Shown: positions 43,461 to 53,681, counted from the stretch's first letter. The stretch is DNA of 64,000 nt from Hassallia byssoidea VB512170 (GCF_000817785.2 NZ_JTCM02000014.1:33520-97519); one strand, 5' to 3'. The notes: generated from the sequence alone by a model not told the origin. A program made the numbers and translations.

Positions 43461-45497
43461 ATGGCTAAAATAGCAGCGATCGCCATCAGGCATTGGAAGC
43501 CCCTAATATTGTGGAACATACTAGTATTGGGAGTAACTGTTGCCACCGCTATGTTTTTGCCCCGTGTTTGGAAGGCAACAACACAGTTTACAGTTAATGG
43601 AGCAAGTGGCAATTTAGATGCCAATTTAGGCATTTTGGGTTCCTTGAAAAATGGTACTTCTAATATTTCTGCGACTGGTGGGAACAGTCAATTGAATATG
43701 CAGCAGAGTATTCTCAACAGCGATACTTTGATGGAAAGGGTGCTGGCAAAAGACCCAGAAAAAGCTGAATTCAAAAGATTAGTTGATTACAAGAAGCAAT
43801 TTGAAGTTACTCCGGATGAAACTTCAAATATCCTTTCTATTAGCATCAACGCTTCTAGTCCAGAATTGGCAAAAGTACGGGCAGATAATCTCACAAAATT
43901 GTTTCACCAGCGACTCAACGAACTGCGTCAAACAAACCGTTCATCTAAAAGACAGTTAAGCAAAAAAGAATTAGATGGCGCGAAAAAGAATTTGATTTTG
44001 GCACAACAAGCTTTAGCCAGGTTTAAGCAGTCTACCGGACTAGTTGACGCTCAAGAACAAACAAAAGCAATAGTTAGTACCATTGATAGTTTAACTAAAG
44101 CTCAATTACAGGCACAGTCCCAAGCTGAATATAGTCAAAATCGGGTTGCTACTTTATCAAATCGTCTGCGAATGTCACCAAATCAAGCTATTAGCTCTTT
44201 GAGTTTGGGTGAAAATAAAGATTACCAATTTATTAGAGCCAAACTATCAGAAGTAGAAGCTGATTTAGTGCGGCAAAGTACTAAATATACTAATGACCAT
44301 CCTGTTGTTAAAGAACTTTTGCAACAAAAGCAAGCATTATTGAGCCAGATACAAAGCCAAGTTAGCCAAACTGCTGCTGGTTCGTCTATCGACACCACAC
44401 TCAACAGTCAAGGAGAAGGACGTGCCAGTTTAGTCGAACAGTTAATTTTGGCAGAAACAGAAGCTAAGGGTCAGCAACGTCTCGCTCAACAAATACAAAG
44501 TCAAGTAAACCAGCTCAAAGCTAATTTAAATTCTATACCCGCTCAACAAGAACGGTTAGGTGAACTTCAACGCAGTGTTGATGTAGCAGAGGGTGTTTAT
44601 AAAGGTTTAGTTGCCCAAGTGCAGCAAACTAATATTGATGTCTTTGATGTTTATCCCAATGTGGAAATATTAGATGCAGCCAGAGTTGATAGCAAGCCTG
44701 TTTCTCCCAACTTATCGTTAATGGTCTTGAATGCTTTACTAGCAGGAATAATTGGCAGCATTGCCCTATTATTACTGCTAGAAAGACGCAACCCGCTGTT
44801 GAGTCCTCAAGACTTGGAATATATGAAGTTCCCGATAGTTGTCTCTATTCCTCGAATCAAAAATACTGAACTGAAATCAAAACTAGATGATAGAAAGGTC
44901 AACTTCTTTCAACGTCTTGCTTCCGCAGTCAGCTTGCAACCTCTAAATAACCGCTATTTATTGATTACCAGTGCAATGGAAGGTGAAGGTAAAACAACTG
45001 TTACCTTGGGGTTAGCAAGGGCATTAGTAGATTTAGGTTTTCGGGTACTAATGGTGGATGGAGATTTTTTCCAGGCAGAACTTACTCACAAATTAGGTTA
45101 CACTAAACAGCTTAACAATACTCTAACGCCCATTTCCATAGAACGTAATCTCGATTTATTGCCTGCCATCCCACAACACGGCAAAATTCTGGAGATGATA
45201 TCCGGGGGACGTTTTCAACAAGCGCTAGCAGATGCCAAATCGCATGGTGAGTATGATTATGTTCTAGTTGATACTGCTCCTGTCAGTTCCACAACTGCTA
45301 CAGCATTAATGACAGCCCAAATTCCCAATGTATTATTTGTTGTCCGACCGGGTATGAGTCATAGTAGCTTGGTTCGTGATAGCCTCGAACAATTGATCCA
45401 ACATCAGGCATCAATTTTAGCTTTGGTAGTTAATGACGTAGAAACTACAGTTAAACCTTACACGCATCGCTTGCATGATGTCGTGATAAATGAATAA
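43461..45497 (+). CDS. Wzc-like polysaccharide co-polymerase with BY-kinase domain
   Basis: 678 residues. N-terminal Wzz domain with two membrane helices (about 15-35 and 418-440) and a long coiled coil (about 160-400). C-terminal kinase domain: Walker A MEGEGKTT with Lys511, Walker A' VLMVDGDF, Walker B YVLVDTAP. Controls chain length and export of the polysaccharide. The Tyr-rich tail usual for BY-kinases is lacking: the end KPYTHRLHDVVINE has one Tyr. Overall one fused protein as in proteobacteria. Confidence 0.9.
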   Translation: MAKIAAIAIRHWKPLILWNILVLGVTVATAMFLPRVWKATTQFTVNGASGNLDANLGILGSLKNGTSNISATGGNSQLNMQQSILNSDTLMERVLAKDPEKAEFKRLVDYKKQFEVTPDETSNILSISINASSPELAKVRADNLTKLFHQRLNELRQTNRSSKRQLSKKELDGAKKNLILAQQALARFKQSTGLVDAQEQTKAIVSTIDSLTKAQLQAQSQAEYSQNRVATLSNRLRMSPNQAISSLSLGENKDYQFIRAKLSEVEADLVRQSTKYTNDHPVVKELLQQKQALLSQIQSQVSQTAAGSSIDTTLNSQGEGRASLVEQLILAETEAKGQQRLAQQIQSQVNQLKANLNSIPAQQERLGELQRSVDVAEGVYKGLVAQVQQTNIDVFDVYPNVEILDAARVDSKPVSPNLSLMVLNALLAGIIGSIALLLLLERRNPLLSPQDLEYMKFPIVVSIPRIKNTELKSKLDDRKVNFFQRLASAVSLQPLNNRYLLITSAMEGEGKTTVTLGLARALVDLGFRVLMVDGDFFQAELTHKLGYTKQLNNTLTPISIERNLDLLPAIPQHGKILEMISGGRFQQALADAKSHGEYDYVLVDTAPVSSTTATALMTAQIPNVLFVVRPGMSHSSLVRDSLEQLIQHQASILALVVNDVETTVKPYTHRLHDVVINE

Positions 45498-45502
45498 GCA
45501 TT

Positions 45503-46840
45503 ATGCGACGAAGAGAGGTTTTGATGGGAGTATCAACTGCCGCAGCAGCATCGCTATGGCATACAATCTCCCAGGTACAACAAGATACAAAATCAGTCCG
45601 AGTCAGTGTGGATTGGCAAACATCAATAGCTAAATCCACAGTCAACACCTTTGGTTCTAATGATTATGAAATTACCACACCCGAACGTGCGCGAGACTCT
45701 GCATACCAAAAATTATTATCTGAGTTAAATATCAAATTAATTCGCATCCATCATGGTGAATTGAGCGATCGCTGGTCGAATCCAGCGACTAAAACCTGGG
45801 ATATAGCGAAAATTAAAGCTTGTTTCGATGCATCCTATCCCCAAAAACCCATTATTATTCAAAATATCGGCAGTTGGGCTAAGTGGATGCAAAAAACTCC
45901 AGATGGTCTGCTACACCCTAAAGAATATGACAACTATGCAGCTTTTTGTGCAGAGTTGGTGGTAATTCTCAATCAACGTCTATCTCGCAACATAGTGTAT
46001 TGGGAACCATTTAACGAACAAGATGTGCGCTATCACAAAGCAGGAAAGCTTGACGAACTATGGCTTATCTACAACAAAGTTGCTCAAGCAATGAAAGCCA
46101 AAGACCCCAAAATTAAAATTGGCGGTCCCGTCCTCACTTGGGATGAAACAAGCCGACTCGCATCATTTCTGCAAAGTTGCGCTTCTAATGTAGACTTTAT
46201 CTCTTGGCATCGTTATGCCAGCGGTGATGCTAACGACTCCACCGATAAAATCATGGCTTACACGCCCAATTACGGTCAACAAGTGCGAGAATTCCGGGCA
46301 ATTACCAAAAAATATATTCCCCAGCGTCATATACCCTTATTACTAGGCGAATACAACATTAACTACTCTTGGGAATCTGGTGAAAAGCGTCAAAATACTT
46401 ACATTGGGGCAGTTTGGTTTGCTTCCGTACTCAAACACCTAGCAGAAGCGGGTGTAGATATGGCAACCTCCTGGCATTTGAAAGACGGAATTTACGGCAT
46501 GATTGACTCCGAAAATCGTTTGCGACCCGCCGCGACTGTATTTGCTTGGGGAGTAAAGTATTTAACAGGTACAGTCATGCAGACAAAAAGCGATCGCTCC
46601 AGTGTAGAAGCAATGGCAGTCATAAATGCTGACGGAAGACGTTCTTTATTGTTAATCAACAAATCAGCTAAACCTGCCGAACTTGCTTTAACAGGGATGT
46701 CAAAAATCAAACTCCCGAATATTTTGCCTATTTTTTACCTAAATGCAGATGGAGTACAAAATACTAGCATCACTCAACAATTGTTGTTGGGAAAACCTTT
46801 TAATTTAGAACCCTACTCTCTGGCTTTAGTTCGTTTATAG
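45503..46840 (+). CDS. clan-A glycoside hydrolase (GH39-like), exported
   Basis: 445 residues, starting five bases after the Wzc-like stop. MRRREVLMGVSTAAAASLW is a Tat-type signal. (beta/alpha)8 barrel with the acid/base Glu172 in WEPFNEQD and the nucleophile Glu283 in LLLGEYNINYSW. Most like GH39 or related families that cut beta-xylosides, alpha-iduronides or similar. As the last gene of the cluster it may trim or release the polysaccharide made by it. Confidence 0.82.
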   Translation: MRRREVLMGVSTAAAASLWHTISQVQQDTKSVRVSVDWQTSIAKSTVNTFGSNDYEITTPERARDSAYQKLLSELNIKLIRIHHGELSDRWSNPATKTWDIAKIKACFDASYPQKPIIIQNIGSWAKWMQKTPDGLLHPKEYDNYAAFCAELVVILNQRLSRNIVYWEPFNEQDVRYHKAGKLDELWLIYNKVAQAMKAKDPKIKIGGPVLTWDETSRLASFLQSCASNVDFISWHRYASGDANDSTDKIMAYTPNYGQQVREFRAITKKYIPQRHIPLLLGEYNINYSWESGEKRQNTYIGAVWFASVLKHLAEAGVDMATSWHLKDGIYGMIDSENRLRPAATVFAWGVKYLTGTVMQTKSDRSSVEAMAVINADGRRSLLLINKSAKPAELALTGMSKIKLPNILPIFYLNADGVQNTSITQQLLLGKPFNLEPYSLALVRL

Positions 46841-46896
46841 GTAGTAAGGGCTTCAGCCCTTAAAAACGAAGATATGAGCGGTAAACCGCTCACTAC
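46841..46896. repeat. double-hairpin dispersed repeat (possible terminator)
   Basis: AAGGGCTTCAGCCCTT 46846-46861 and GAGCGGTAAACCGCTC 46876-46891, framed by GTAGT and ACTAC. Lies between convergent genes and may end both transcripts. Confidence 0.7.
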
Positions 46897-46903
46897 AGAA
46901 TTT

Positions 46904-47449
46904 TTAAGAACATCCTTCGACAAATTCCACTTCCGGCAGTTTACCCGATCGCAACTGCGTAACACGCTTGCCATCAGTCTCAAATATTAGGCGATAGTTA
47001 CTATAAGCGCGGTCTTTCGGTGTCAAAGTTAAGTAATGTCCACCTATGACGTATTGATGAGGTGTGACTGTAATTTGTCCTGGGTAGAGAGATTTAATCT
47101 GCGCTTCTGTATCCCCAATACGCGCACCGCTAAAAGTAGTAACGCGACTATTTTTATACACATCCACCCTAGAAATGCGTCCCCCTGCCACCATAAAGCC
47201 AATATTTTGCGGTTCCCCTTGCGGCTTCACATAGTAACAACTATTATTAGGTGCATCACCAACTAACTTTGTACCAGCAGCTCTTGTCGCTTCTTTCACA
47301 GTCATTCCCACTCGCACTGTTCCGATACCATTGAGAGTTAGTTTCGATTGGTTTGTTAACTTCGCTTGCGCTAAAACAGTCCCGACAGTCAAAGAAGAAA
47401 ACGCAACTGTTGCCGTAATTAAAGTTAATAATTTATGTTTGCTGTTCAT
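46904..47449 (-). CDS. exported protein of unknown function
   Basis: 181 residues. Signal peptide LLTLITATVAFSSLTVGTVLAQA. The mature part has LTLNGIGTVRVGMTVKEATRAAG and later ARIGDTEAQIKSLYPG, a repeated pattern (VRVGMTxxEA and IGDTEAxI) like small bacterial periplasmic proteins with BLIP/SmpA-like folds. Two cysteines (CYYVK and the final EGCS) could form a disulfide. Function not known. Confidence 0.7.
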   Translation of the reverse strand: MNSKHKLLTLITATVAFSSLTVGTVLAQAKLTNQSKLTLNGIGTVRVGMTVKEATRAAGTKLVGDAPNNSCYYVKPQGEPQNIGFMVAGGRISRVDVYKNSRVTTFSGARIGDTEAQIKSLYPGQITVTPHQYVIGGHYLTLTPKDRAYSNYRLIFETDGKRVTQLRSGKLPEVEFVEGCS

Positions 47450-47460
47450 TTTATATAGAT

Positions 47461-47487
47461 AAAAAAGGGTATGATTTTATCTACCCT
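47461..47487 (-). terminator. terminator of the ADP-ribosylglycohydrolase gene
   Basis: Read on minus: AGGGTA (from 47487) pairs with TACCCT (to 47466), followed by a T run (A run at 47461-47466 on plus), 25 bases past the stop at 47512. Confidence 0.7.
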
Positions 47488-47511
47488 ACCCTTCATCTCT
47501 ATTTCGGACTT

Positions 47512-48765
47512 TCACTCTGTTTGTTTGCGAAACTCAGCTATCACCTCAATCAAACCCACAATATTGCGATTGAACTTTGGCAAATCTTCCGCAGGTATCC
47601 AATATTCTTGATGCATCAAAGCTCCTACAGTTTTCACTGAATAGCGACTTAAAAAATCTGCCTTTACTTGAAAGCGCGTTACATAGCCGATGCCTGTATC
47701 ATTGGTTGCTGCATTCCAATCGCGGGCAATTTGTACAGCGTATTCTTCGTTAAGTACTGGGTAAAAAATCGGCTGTTCTGGTAGTCGCGGTGGAAACTCT
47801 CGATAACCGCTTTCTCGAATCAAAGCCAGTTCGTTTGCTCCCGTAGGACGGAACAGAGTAATAGTTTCTCCATCCCACTTGGGTAAAGGTTCTCGCGCTT
47901 GCAACCACTCTTTAGGGATGCTTTTTACACCAGCAGACAGCGCGACAATACCGCCGACAATAGCGCAAGTGGTATCTCTATCACCCAAGCCACTCACAGT
48001 TAACCACAGTGCTTCTTCGTAGTTATCAAGGTGTTGAGCAGCACACCACAACGCAAAAGGAACTGTATCTTGTGCAGAGATATAAGTGCCATTTCCTAGT
48101 ATAGCGGCGGCTGAGTTAATGTGTGTTTTTTCGGATAAATCACGAGCTTGGCGTATCTTTGACTTTACCTCGCTTTCTGGAATATAAGGCAAAATAAAGT
48201 TGAGAAATTCTTCTTTGCTAGGTAAAGAATCTCGTAATGCAAGCGCCAAAGCTGCTGCGATCGCTACAGCAATAGCGCCGGCGATCGCTTCCGGATGAGT
48301 GTGAGTAATTTCCGCACTTTTCTTTGCTTGCGTGACAACCAAATCCAAATCGTCAGCAAAATATGCTCCTACAGGTGCAACCCGCATCGCTGCACCATTC
48401 CCATAAGAACCTTGTCCTGCAAACAAACTTCTCGCTACTTTTTGCCAAGCTTCCCCATTCTGTATCCGTGTCAGCAATTTATGCATCGACGCACCATAAC
48501 CGCGATCGCGCACGTAATATTTAGCAAAGCTTTGTGCAAGCTTATCTTGGTCAATTTCCCCACATTCTCTCAGGATGGACACAATCGAAAGTGCCATTTG
48601 AGTATCATCAGTATAGTACCAAGGCGATGCTGGTATGGCACGCGCTGCCACTAAACTTTCCACCACATCTGGATGCAGAAAAAATCGCTCTCCAAAAGCA
48701 TCTCCCACCGATAAACCTTCTAGAGAACAGCACAGAGCGATAAGGTGAGGATCGTTAGTTGTCAC
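47512..48765 (-). CDS. ADP-ribosylglycohydrolase family protein
   Basis: 417 residues. DraG/ARH-like fold: SLEGLSVGDAFGERFF at the N-terminus, YYTDDTQMALSI (metal-binding TDDT), AAMRVAPVGAYFADD, GLGDRDTTCAIVGGIVAL (D-D/T metal site). Removes ADP-ribose from proteins or other acceptors. About 110 C-terminal residues after the hydrolase domain (FYPVLNEEYAVQIARDWN) form an added domain of unknown role. Separated from ftsH upstream by a terminator. Confidence 0.9.
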   Translation of the reverse strand: MTTNDPHLIALCCSLEGLSVGDAFGERFFLHPDVVESLVAARAIPASPWYYTDDTQMALSIVSILRECGEIDQDKLAQSFAKYYVRDRGYGASMHKLLTRIQNGEAWQKVARSLFAGQGSYGNGAAMRVAPVGAYFADDLDLVVTQAKKSAEITHTHPEAIAGAIAVAIAAALALALRDSLPSKEEFLNFILPYIPESEVKSKIRQARDLSEKTHINSAAAILGNGTYISAQDTVPFALWCAAQHLDNYEEALWLTVSGLGDRDTTCAIVGGIVALSAGVKSIPKEWLQAREPLPKWDGETITLFRPTGANELALIRESGYREFPPRLPEQPIFYPVLNEEYAVQIARDWNAATNDTGIGYVTRFQVKADFLSRYSVKTVGALMHQEYWIPAEDLPKFNRNIVGLIEVIAEFRKQTE

Positions 48766-48815
48766 GACAGTAATTTTTGCACCTTTGTATTACAGTTTGT
48801 TATATATCAAAATTG

Positions 48816-48846
48816 AAAAAAAAAGGGGATGGTATTCACCATCCCC
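48816..48846 (-). terminator. rho-independent terminator of ftsH
   Basis: On minus: GGGGATGGT and ACCATCCCC (48825-48833 with 48838-48846) with a 4-base loop, then nine T (A run 48816-48824 on plus). Confidence 0.88.
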
Positions 48847-48919
48847 CTAACAACGTTCGCTGAAAGCTCTTATTACTACAGTTGTTTCAAATCCAATTCC
48901 CGAAATGTTGAGATATTAA

Positions 48920-50806
48920 TTAAAGTTGAGGTACGTACTGTTGCTTTTCAGGAACTTCTGTGTATTCAGCCACAATCTGACGGAATTCTTCACCGTCAAT
49001 AGTTTCTTTTTCGATGAGCAGATCCACCAAGCGATCGGTAACGCTGCGATTTTCGCGAATCAGCTGCTTTGCTAAGTCATAACACTGCTCGACAATTTCC
49101 CGAACTTGGGAATCGATGCGACGAGCGATCGCTTCGGAATATTCAGATCGTGTCGTCCAGTCACGACCCAAGAATACTTCTCCTTGCTGACTTTCCAAAG
49201 ACAGCGGACCTAAATCCGACATCCCGAAACGTGTTACCATTTGACGTGCCATTCCTGACAACTGTTGCAAGTCTCCACCCGCACCAGTAGTCACTTCCGC
49301 ATGACCAAAAATCACATCTTCAGCAGCGCGACCACCCAAAGCACCAGTAATTCTTGCTTTCAACTGAGAACGGGAAATTAAACCTTGTTCTTCGTTGGGA
49401 GTAAACCAAGTCAAACCCTGCGCTTGTCCTCGTGGGATGAGGGTAACTTTTTGCACTGGGTCATGGTCTTTAAGCAATGTGCCGATCAAAGCGTGTCCGA
49501 CTTCGTGGTAAGCAATCAAGCGTTTGCTCTTGCTATCTACCAAAGGAGTACCTTCCATCCCAGCGACTACGCGGTCAACTGCGTCATCAACTTCTGCCAG
49601 GGTCATACCTTCTTTGCGGCGTCTGGCGGTGAGAATTGCCGCTTCGTTGAGTAAATTGGCTAAATCAGCACCGGTGAAACCAGGAGTACGACGAGCGATC
49701 GCTTCTAAAGATACACTCTTATCTAGTTTCTTATTGCGAGCGTGAACTTGCAAGATTTCCAAGCGTCCTTTGATATCCGGTGCATCAACAGTTACTTGTC
49801 TGTCAAAGCGTCCGGGACGCAATAATGCTGCGTCTAATACATCAGGACGGTTGGTAGCCGCAATAATAATGATGCCGGTGTTACCTTCAAAACCATCCAT
49901 CTCAGTGAGGAGTTGGTTCAGGGTTTGTTCTCTTTCATCGTTACCACCACCGATACCAGCACCGCGCTGTCTACCTACGGCGTCGATTTCATCGATAAAA
50001 ATGATACAAGGCGCGTTATCTTTCGCTTTCTTGAACAAATCGCGCACGCGAGACGCACCGACACCGACGAACATTTCTACGAATTCCGAACCGGAAATAC
50101 TGAAGAAAGGTACACCAGCTTCACCAGCGATCGCTTTCGCTAATAAAGTTTTACCAGTTCCCGGAGGTCCAACCAACAGCACTCCTTTAGGAATGCGTGC
50201 CCCGACTGCGGTAAATCTTTCTGGTTGTTTCAAAAAGGTGACAACTTCTTGCAGTTCTTCTTTAGCTTCTTCGATGCCTGCTACGTCGTCAAACTTGACT
50301 CCGGTTTTTGCCTCCATTTGAAAGCGAGCCTTAGACTTGCCAAAATTCATCGCTTGTCCGGGACCACCAGGAAGGTTGCTAGAGCGGCGGAACAAAAAGA
50401 ACAATCCAGTAATCAATAGAATTGGAAAAATCAGATTCCCTAACAGTCCCCAGATTGCTCCATCATTCCGCATCGGGTGAGCATCAAAACTAATTCCTTT
50501 GGTTTTCAGCTTGGAAATTAGCTCAGGAGCGCTCATCGGCAGGTCTACCCGCACTCGTTGGACGCGATTATCGAGTTCTGGATCGACGGCTTCGACAATT
50601 GCTGTCCTACCACCTTCATAAAGATCCACGCTGGTGACTCGATCTGCATCCAAATATTCCAGAAAGCGACCATAGGTCATGCGAGTACTGGCTGTGTTCT
50701 TAGTCATGTCCGCAGGAGAAGAAGCAAATGCTCCTTGCCAGAAGAAAAAGCCAATTACCAAAGCAGGCAATGTCCAGAGTACTAGGACTCTCCAAGAGAA
50801 TTTCAT
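48920..50806 (-). CDS. ftsH: ATP-dependent zinc metalloprotease FtsH
   Basis: 628 residues. Membrane helix 7-27, lumen/periplasm domain, second helix about 118-140, AAA+ domain with Walker A GPPGTGKT 213-220, Walker [31 protein letters not shown], and zinc motif HEVGH 434-438. Degrades membrane proteins; cyanobacterial FtsH hexamers remove damaged photosystem II D1. Which of the usual four cyanobacterial FtsH this is I cannot decide by eye. Single gene with its own terminator. Confidence 0.95.
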   Translation of the reverse strand: MKFSWRVLVLWTLPALVIGFFFWQGAFASSPADMTKNTASTRMTYGRFLEYLDADRVTSVDLYEGGRTAIVEAVDPELDNRVQRVRVDLPMSAPELISKLKTKGISFDAHPMRNDGAIWGLLGNLIFPILLITGLFFLFRRSSNLPGGPGQAMNFGKSKARFQMEAKTGVKFDDVAGIEEAKEELQEVVTFLKQPERFTAVGARIPKGVLLVGPPGTGKTLLAKAIAGEAGVPFFSISGSEFVEMFVGVGASRVRDLFKKAKDNAPCIIFIDEIDAVGRQRGAGIGGGNDEREQTLNQLLTEMDGFEGNTGIIIIAATNRPDVLDAALLRPGRFDRQVTVDAPDIKGRLEILQVHARNKKLDKSVSLEAIARRTPGFTGADLANLLNEAAILTARRRKEGMTLAEVDDAVDRVVAGMEGTPLVDSKSKRLIAYHEVGHALIGTLLKDHDPVQKVTLIPRGQAQGLTWFTPNEEQGLISRSQLKARITGALGGRAAEDVIFGHAEVTTGAGGDLQQLSGMARQMVTRFGMSDLGPLSLESQQGEVFLGRDWTTRSEYSEAIARRIDSQVREIVEQCYDLAKQLIRENRSVTDRLVDLLIEKETIDGEEFRQIVAEYTEVPEKQQYVPQL

Positions 50807-51460
50807 TTTAATTTGCCTTTAGATGCCAATAACAACTAACTAGTAGCAACTGATGGTGCTGACAACTTCCGGCTGAAGTGCGAAGCATGAAGTATACTTC
50901 TGCGGCTCGAACCGAAGCTTAGTACTTTATCCTTCATCCTTTATCCTTCATCCTTTTTTTGCTCACCCTGTCACTACGCCGTGAAACGGATGTTTATAAA
51001 TCCATTTTTCTTTAATCTTATGTTTTACACGCATTTCCATAGAGCTATTGAAGCGCTACGGTAAATCCATGACACCATTAAGAATCTTAATTAAATTTAA
51101 CTTAATTCTAATACATTACACCAGCAGAGTTTGAGGAGAGGGGGAGATGGGATGGAAAGAGGGGGGGATGGGGAGATGGGGAGATGGGGGAGCAGGGGGA
51201 GAGTATTAAATTTTGAATTCTCCTTGTCCCCTTGTCCCCTTGTCTGCCTTGTCCCCTGCCACGCCAGATGCTCCACTTGGGGAGACCCCAAGACCGCACT
51301 GGCTCCCCTGCCCCCTGCCCTAGGTCCGATGCTGGACAAAAATGGCACTCATAGTTCGTTTACTAGATCCTCAACACCCCACGACATTTTACAGATGTTG
51401 GCTGTCAATGAGTGTCTATTGTTTGTGAAACCCCCTGCTCCTTATCCCTTTCCCTAAACC
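50807..51460. other. spacer with several repeat types
   Basis: Holds the ftsH promoter side, TTCATCCTTTATCC repeats at about 50931-50957, the G/C array 51131-51250, a CACGCCAG hairpin element 51262-51308 and a stretch 51333-51376 that reappears near the window end (63923-63962). No gene. Confidence 0.6.
51131..51312. repeat. G/C low-complexity array with an inserted CACGCCAG hairpin repeat
   Basis: GAGGGGGAGATGGG units at 51136-51200 and CCTTGTCCCC units at 51222-51258. Then an element starts CACGCCAGATGC, has stem CTTGGGGAGACCCCAAG and ends CTGGCTCCCC, after which the C-rich array resumes. Same element as at 18370 and, with another middle, 62480-62525 (reverse strand). Confidence 0.75.
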
Positions 51461-51958
51461 CTACTTTGATTCTGTAATCTCTAGAGTATAAGGGAGATAC
51501 CTGTTTTTGTTGTAGGAACCAATCCAAATCTTGTAAGTTCCAGGAAGCCATTCGCCAACAATGCCGGGATTTTCACCGTCAAACTCATCATTACACCAGC
51601 TGCCACCAGGTCCAGTGACAATCAGTGTAGTATCTTCCGGACTGTCTACTTCTAACTTCAGGTAGTCGAATTTAGTTGTTAGCTCCAAGGTATGATCTGG
51701 TTCTTCATCCACAAACCCAGTACAGGGACCCGTAGCAGTTTCTGATCTTCCAGCGACTCTTCTGGCACGTATGGAACCACCACTCATACCTCGAACTACC
51801 AGGGGGTCTGGGGAAAACCTGCCGCCAACACGAATATCTCCAAATATGGGCGGTGGCACTTCTTGAGCATAAGCTACAGTATTAATTGCTGATGCCACTA
51901 AAAGCGTAACTATCGTGAACGATAATCTTATCCCTCTATTTAGTAATGTTTTCGGCAT
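51461..51958 (-). CDS. exported protein of unknown function
   Basis: 165 residues. Signal peptide (LSFTIVTLLVASAINTVAYAQ). The mature part FGDIRVGGRFSPDPLVVRGM, TTLIVTGPGGSWCNDEFDG, GEWLPGTYKIWIGSY resembles a PPC-like beta sandwich (bacterial pre-peptidase C-terminal type) found as exported single domains in cyanobacteria. Two cysteines present. No operon partner. Confidence 0.65.
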   Translation of the reverse strand: MPKTLLNRGIRLSFTIVTLLVASAINTVAYAQEVPPPIFGDIRVGGRFSPDPLVVRGMSGGSIRARRVAGRSETATGPCTGFVDEEPDHTLELTTKFDYLKLEVDSPEDTTLIVTGPGGSWCNDEFDGENPGIVGEWLPGTYKIWIGSYNKNRYLPYTLEITESK

Positions 51959-52123
51959 TTTGTTTACAGGAATTTTCTAAGTGTTTTTTAAGACACTAAT
52001 TTTACACGCCAAGTTCCCAAGGCGCGAGTAATTAACTACTTAATTTAGATTCGGAATTATTTATTATTCAGTAATGCTGACTTTGAAAGTTTTTTATGTT
52101 CTTTATAAAGGGTAGGTTGAAAA

Positions 52124-52178
52124 CCCTGTGGCTTCAGCCCAGGGATGAAAACCACTTTAAGGCAGGGTTTACCCTGCC
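52124..52178. mobile_element. left-end hairpins of a tnpB-only IS605-type element (candidate)
   Basis: CCCTG-t-GGC-TTCA-GCC-CAGGG at 52124-52144 and GGCAGGGT-TT-ACCCTGCC at 52161-52178. IS200/IS605-type elements are bounded by such sub-terminal hairpins. The exact end of the element is not known. Confidence 0.5.
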
Positions 52179-52324
52179 TTGATGCTATCTTTTTTAGGTT
52201 CTGGCAGAGAATCAATCCATTCATCAATCATACTGCTAATAGTTCGGTCTAACTCGGCTGACAATAAGACTAGCTTATAATATCTGCGGTCGGTTAGCCT
52301 TACGTTTAATCTTTTAGTTTTCAT
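52169..52324 (-). CDS. small ribbon-helix-helix-like protein, divergent to tnpB
   Basis: 51 residues: MKTKRLNVRLTDRRYYKLVL at the start, then AELDRTISSMIDEWIDSLPE. The beta strand (RLNVRLT) followed by two helices is the ribbon-helix-helix pattern of small DNA-binding repressors. It is read away from tnpB and ends inside the left-end hairpin, 72 bases from the tnpB start, so it appears to be part of the element. Could repress tnpB; this is inference. It is shorter than the usual length cut-off, so easily overlooked. Confidence 0.7.
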   Translation of the reverse strand: MKTKRLNVRLTDRRYYKLVLLSAELDRTISSMIDEWIDSLPEPKKDSIKAG

Positions 52325-52396
52325 GCTGGCGTTCAATGGCGTTACATTAATGCTATCATAAATTGAGGAGCGTTAAATAAAGGAGGTGATACCGCA

Positions 52397-53681
52397 GTGC
52401 TGGTTTTCGAGTACAAAGTTAAGGGTAAGCAACACCAATATCGAGCTATTGATGAAGCGATTAGAACTACTCAGTTCATCCGAAATAAGGCTCTTAGATA
52501 TTGGATGGATGCACCGAAAGAGCAAAAAATAGATAAGATTGCTTTGAATAATTATTCAACAGCACTGCGTAAAGAATTTGGATTTGTTAAAGACTTAAAT
52601 TCAATGGCTTGTCAGGCTGCAACTGAAAGAGCTTGGTTATCTATTGCTAGGTTTTACGATAACTGTAAGTTTAAGAAGGCAGACAAAAAAACGCCACATG
52701 CCTCAAGTCGGGAAACCCGCCCACGGCAGTGGCTCGGCTTCCCACGCTTCCAGAAAGATAACCGTTCGGTTGAGTATAAAACCAGTGGATGGTCATTACA
52801 TCTTACAAAGCGACGCATCACCTTTACTGATAAAAAAGGTATTGGAGAGGTCAAACTGTTAGGAAAGTGGGACATTCAGACCTACCCTGTTAAGTCCATT
52901 AAACGAATTCGGTTGGTTAGAAAAGCTGACGGTTACTACTGTCAATTCGCGGTTGATGTACAGACGCCCGTTTGTCTGGGCGTCTGTACAACTGAACAGA
53001 GAACGGGTAATGGCGAACTCGGCTTGGATGTTGGTCTTGAGTTTTTCTATTCTGATTCCAACGGTCATCATGAAGAAAACCCAAGGTTTTTAAGAAAAGC
53101 CGAAAAAACCATTAAACACGCTCAACGTCAGATATATAAGAAAGAAAAAGGAAAGAACCAACGGCGTAAAGCAAGACAGAGATATGCAAAGGAAGCATTT
53201 AAAAGTAAATAGGCAACGGAATGAACACGCGAAGAGACTCGCGCGTAACGTATGCAAGTTTAACAGCTTAGTCGCCTATGAAGATTTGAGTGTTAAAAAC
53301 ATGGTAAAAAATCATTGTCTTGCCAAGTCCATTAATGATGTAGCTTGGAGTCTTTTTCGTCGTTGGTTGGAATATTTTGCTGCTAAGTTCAATACCACAG
53401 TTGTTGCAGTCAATCCTAGAATGACATCTCAAAAGTGTTCTGATTGTGGCGCAATTGTGAAAAAGTCTCTTTCAACTCGTACTCATAAATGTAGTTGTGG
53501 TTGCCAGATGCAAAGAGACGTGAACGCAGCGATAAATATTTTGAATCTTGCACGACAAGTTAGGGACGGGCAGTCCCAAAGTAACGCTACAGGACTAGCA
53601 ACCTCTACTCTAGTTGGTGAAAACCTGCTTGAGCAAGTAGCTAGGAAGAATGTAGAATCCCCTGGCTTTCCGTTAAGATGA
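52397..53681 (+). pseudogene. tnpB: TnpB (RNA-guided nuclease of IS605-type element), frameshifted
   Basis: Starts at GTG 52397 after AAAGGAGGTGAT. The first frame (to 53212) covers the N-terminal part and RuvC-I (LGLDVGLEFFY, Asp). The second (from about 53190 to 53681) has RuvC-II (AYEDLSVKNM, Glu), a zinc finger (CSDCG ... CSCGC) and RuvC-III (QRDVNAAINI, Asp). Removing one base near 53190-53197 joins them (RYAK-KHLKVNRQR), so all catalytic residues remain but are split. Two repeat insertions lie in the first frame: 52694-52744, and a 12-bp inverted repeat at about 52960-52991. No tnpA nearby. Confidence 0.88.
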
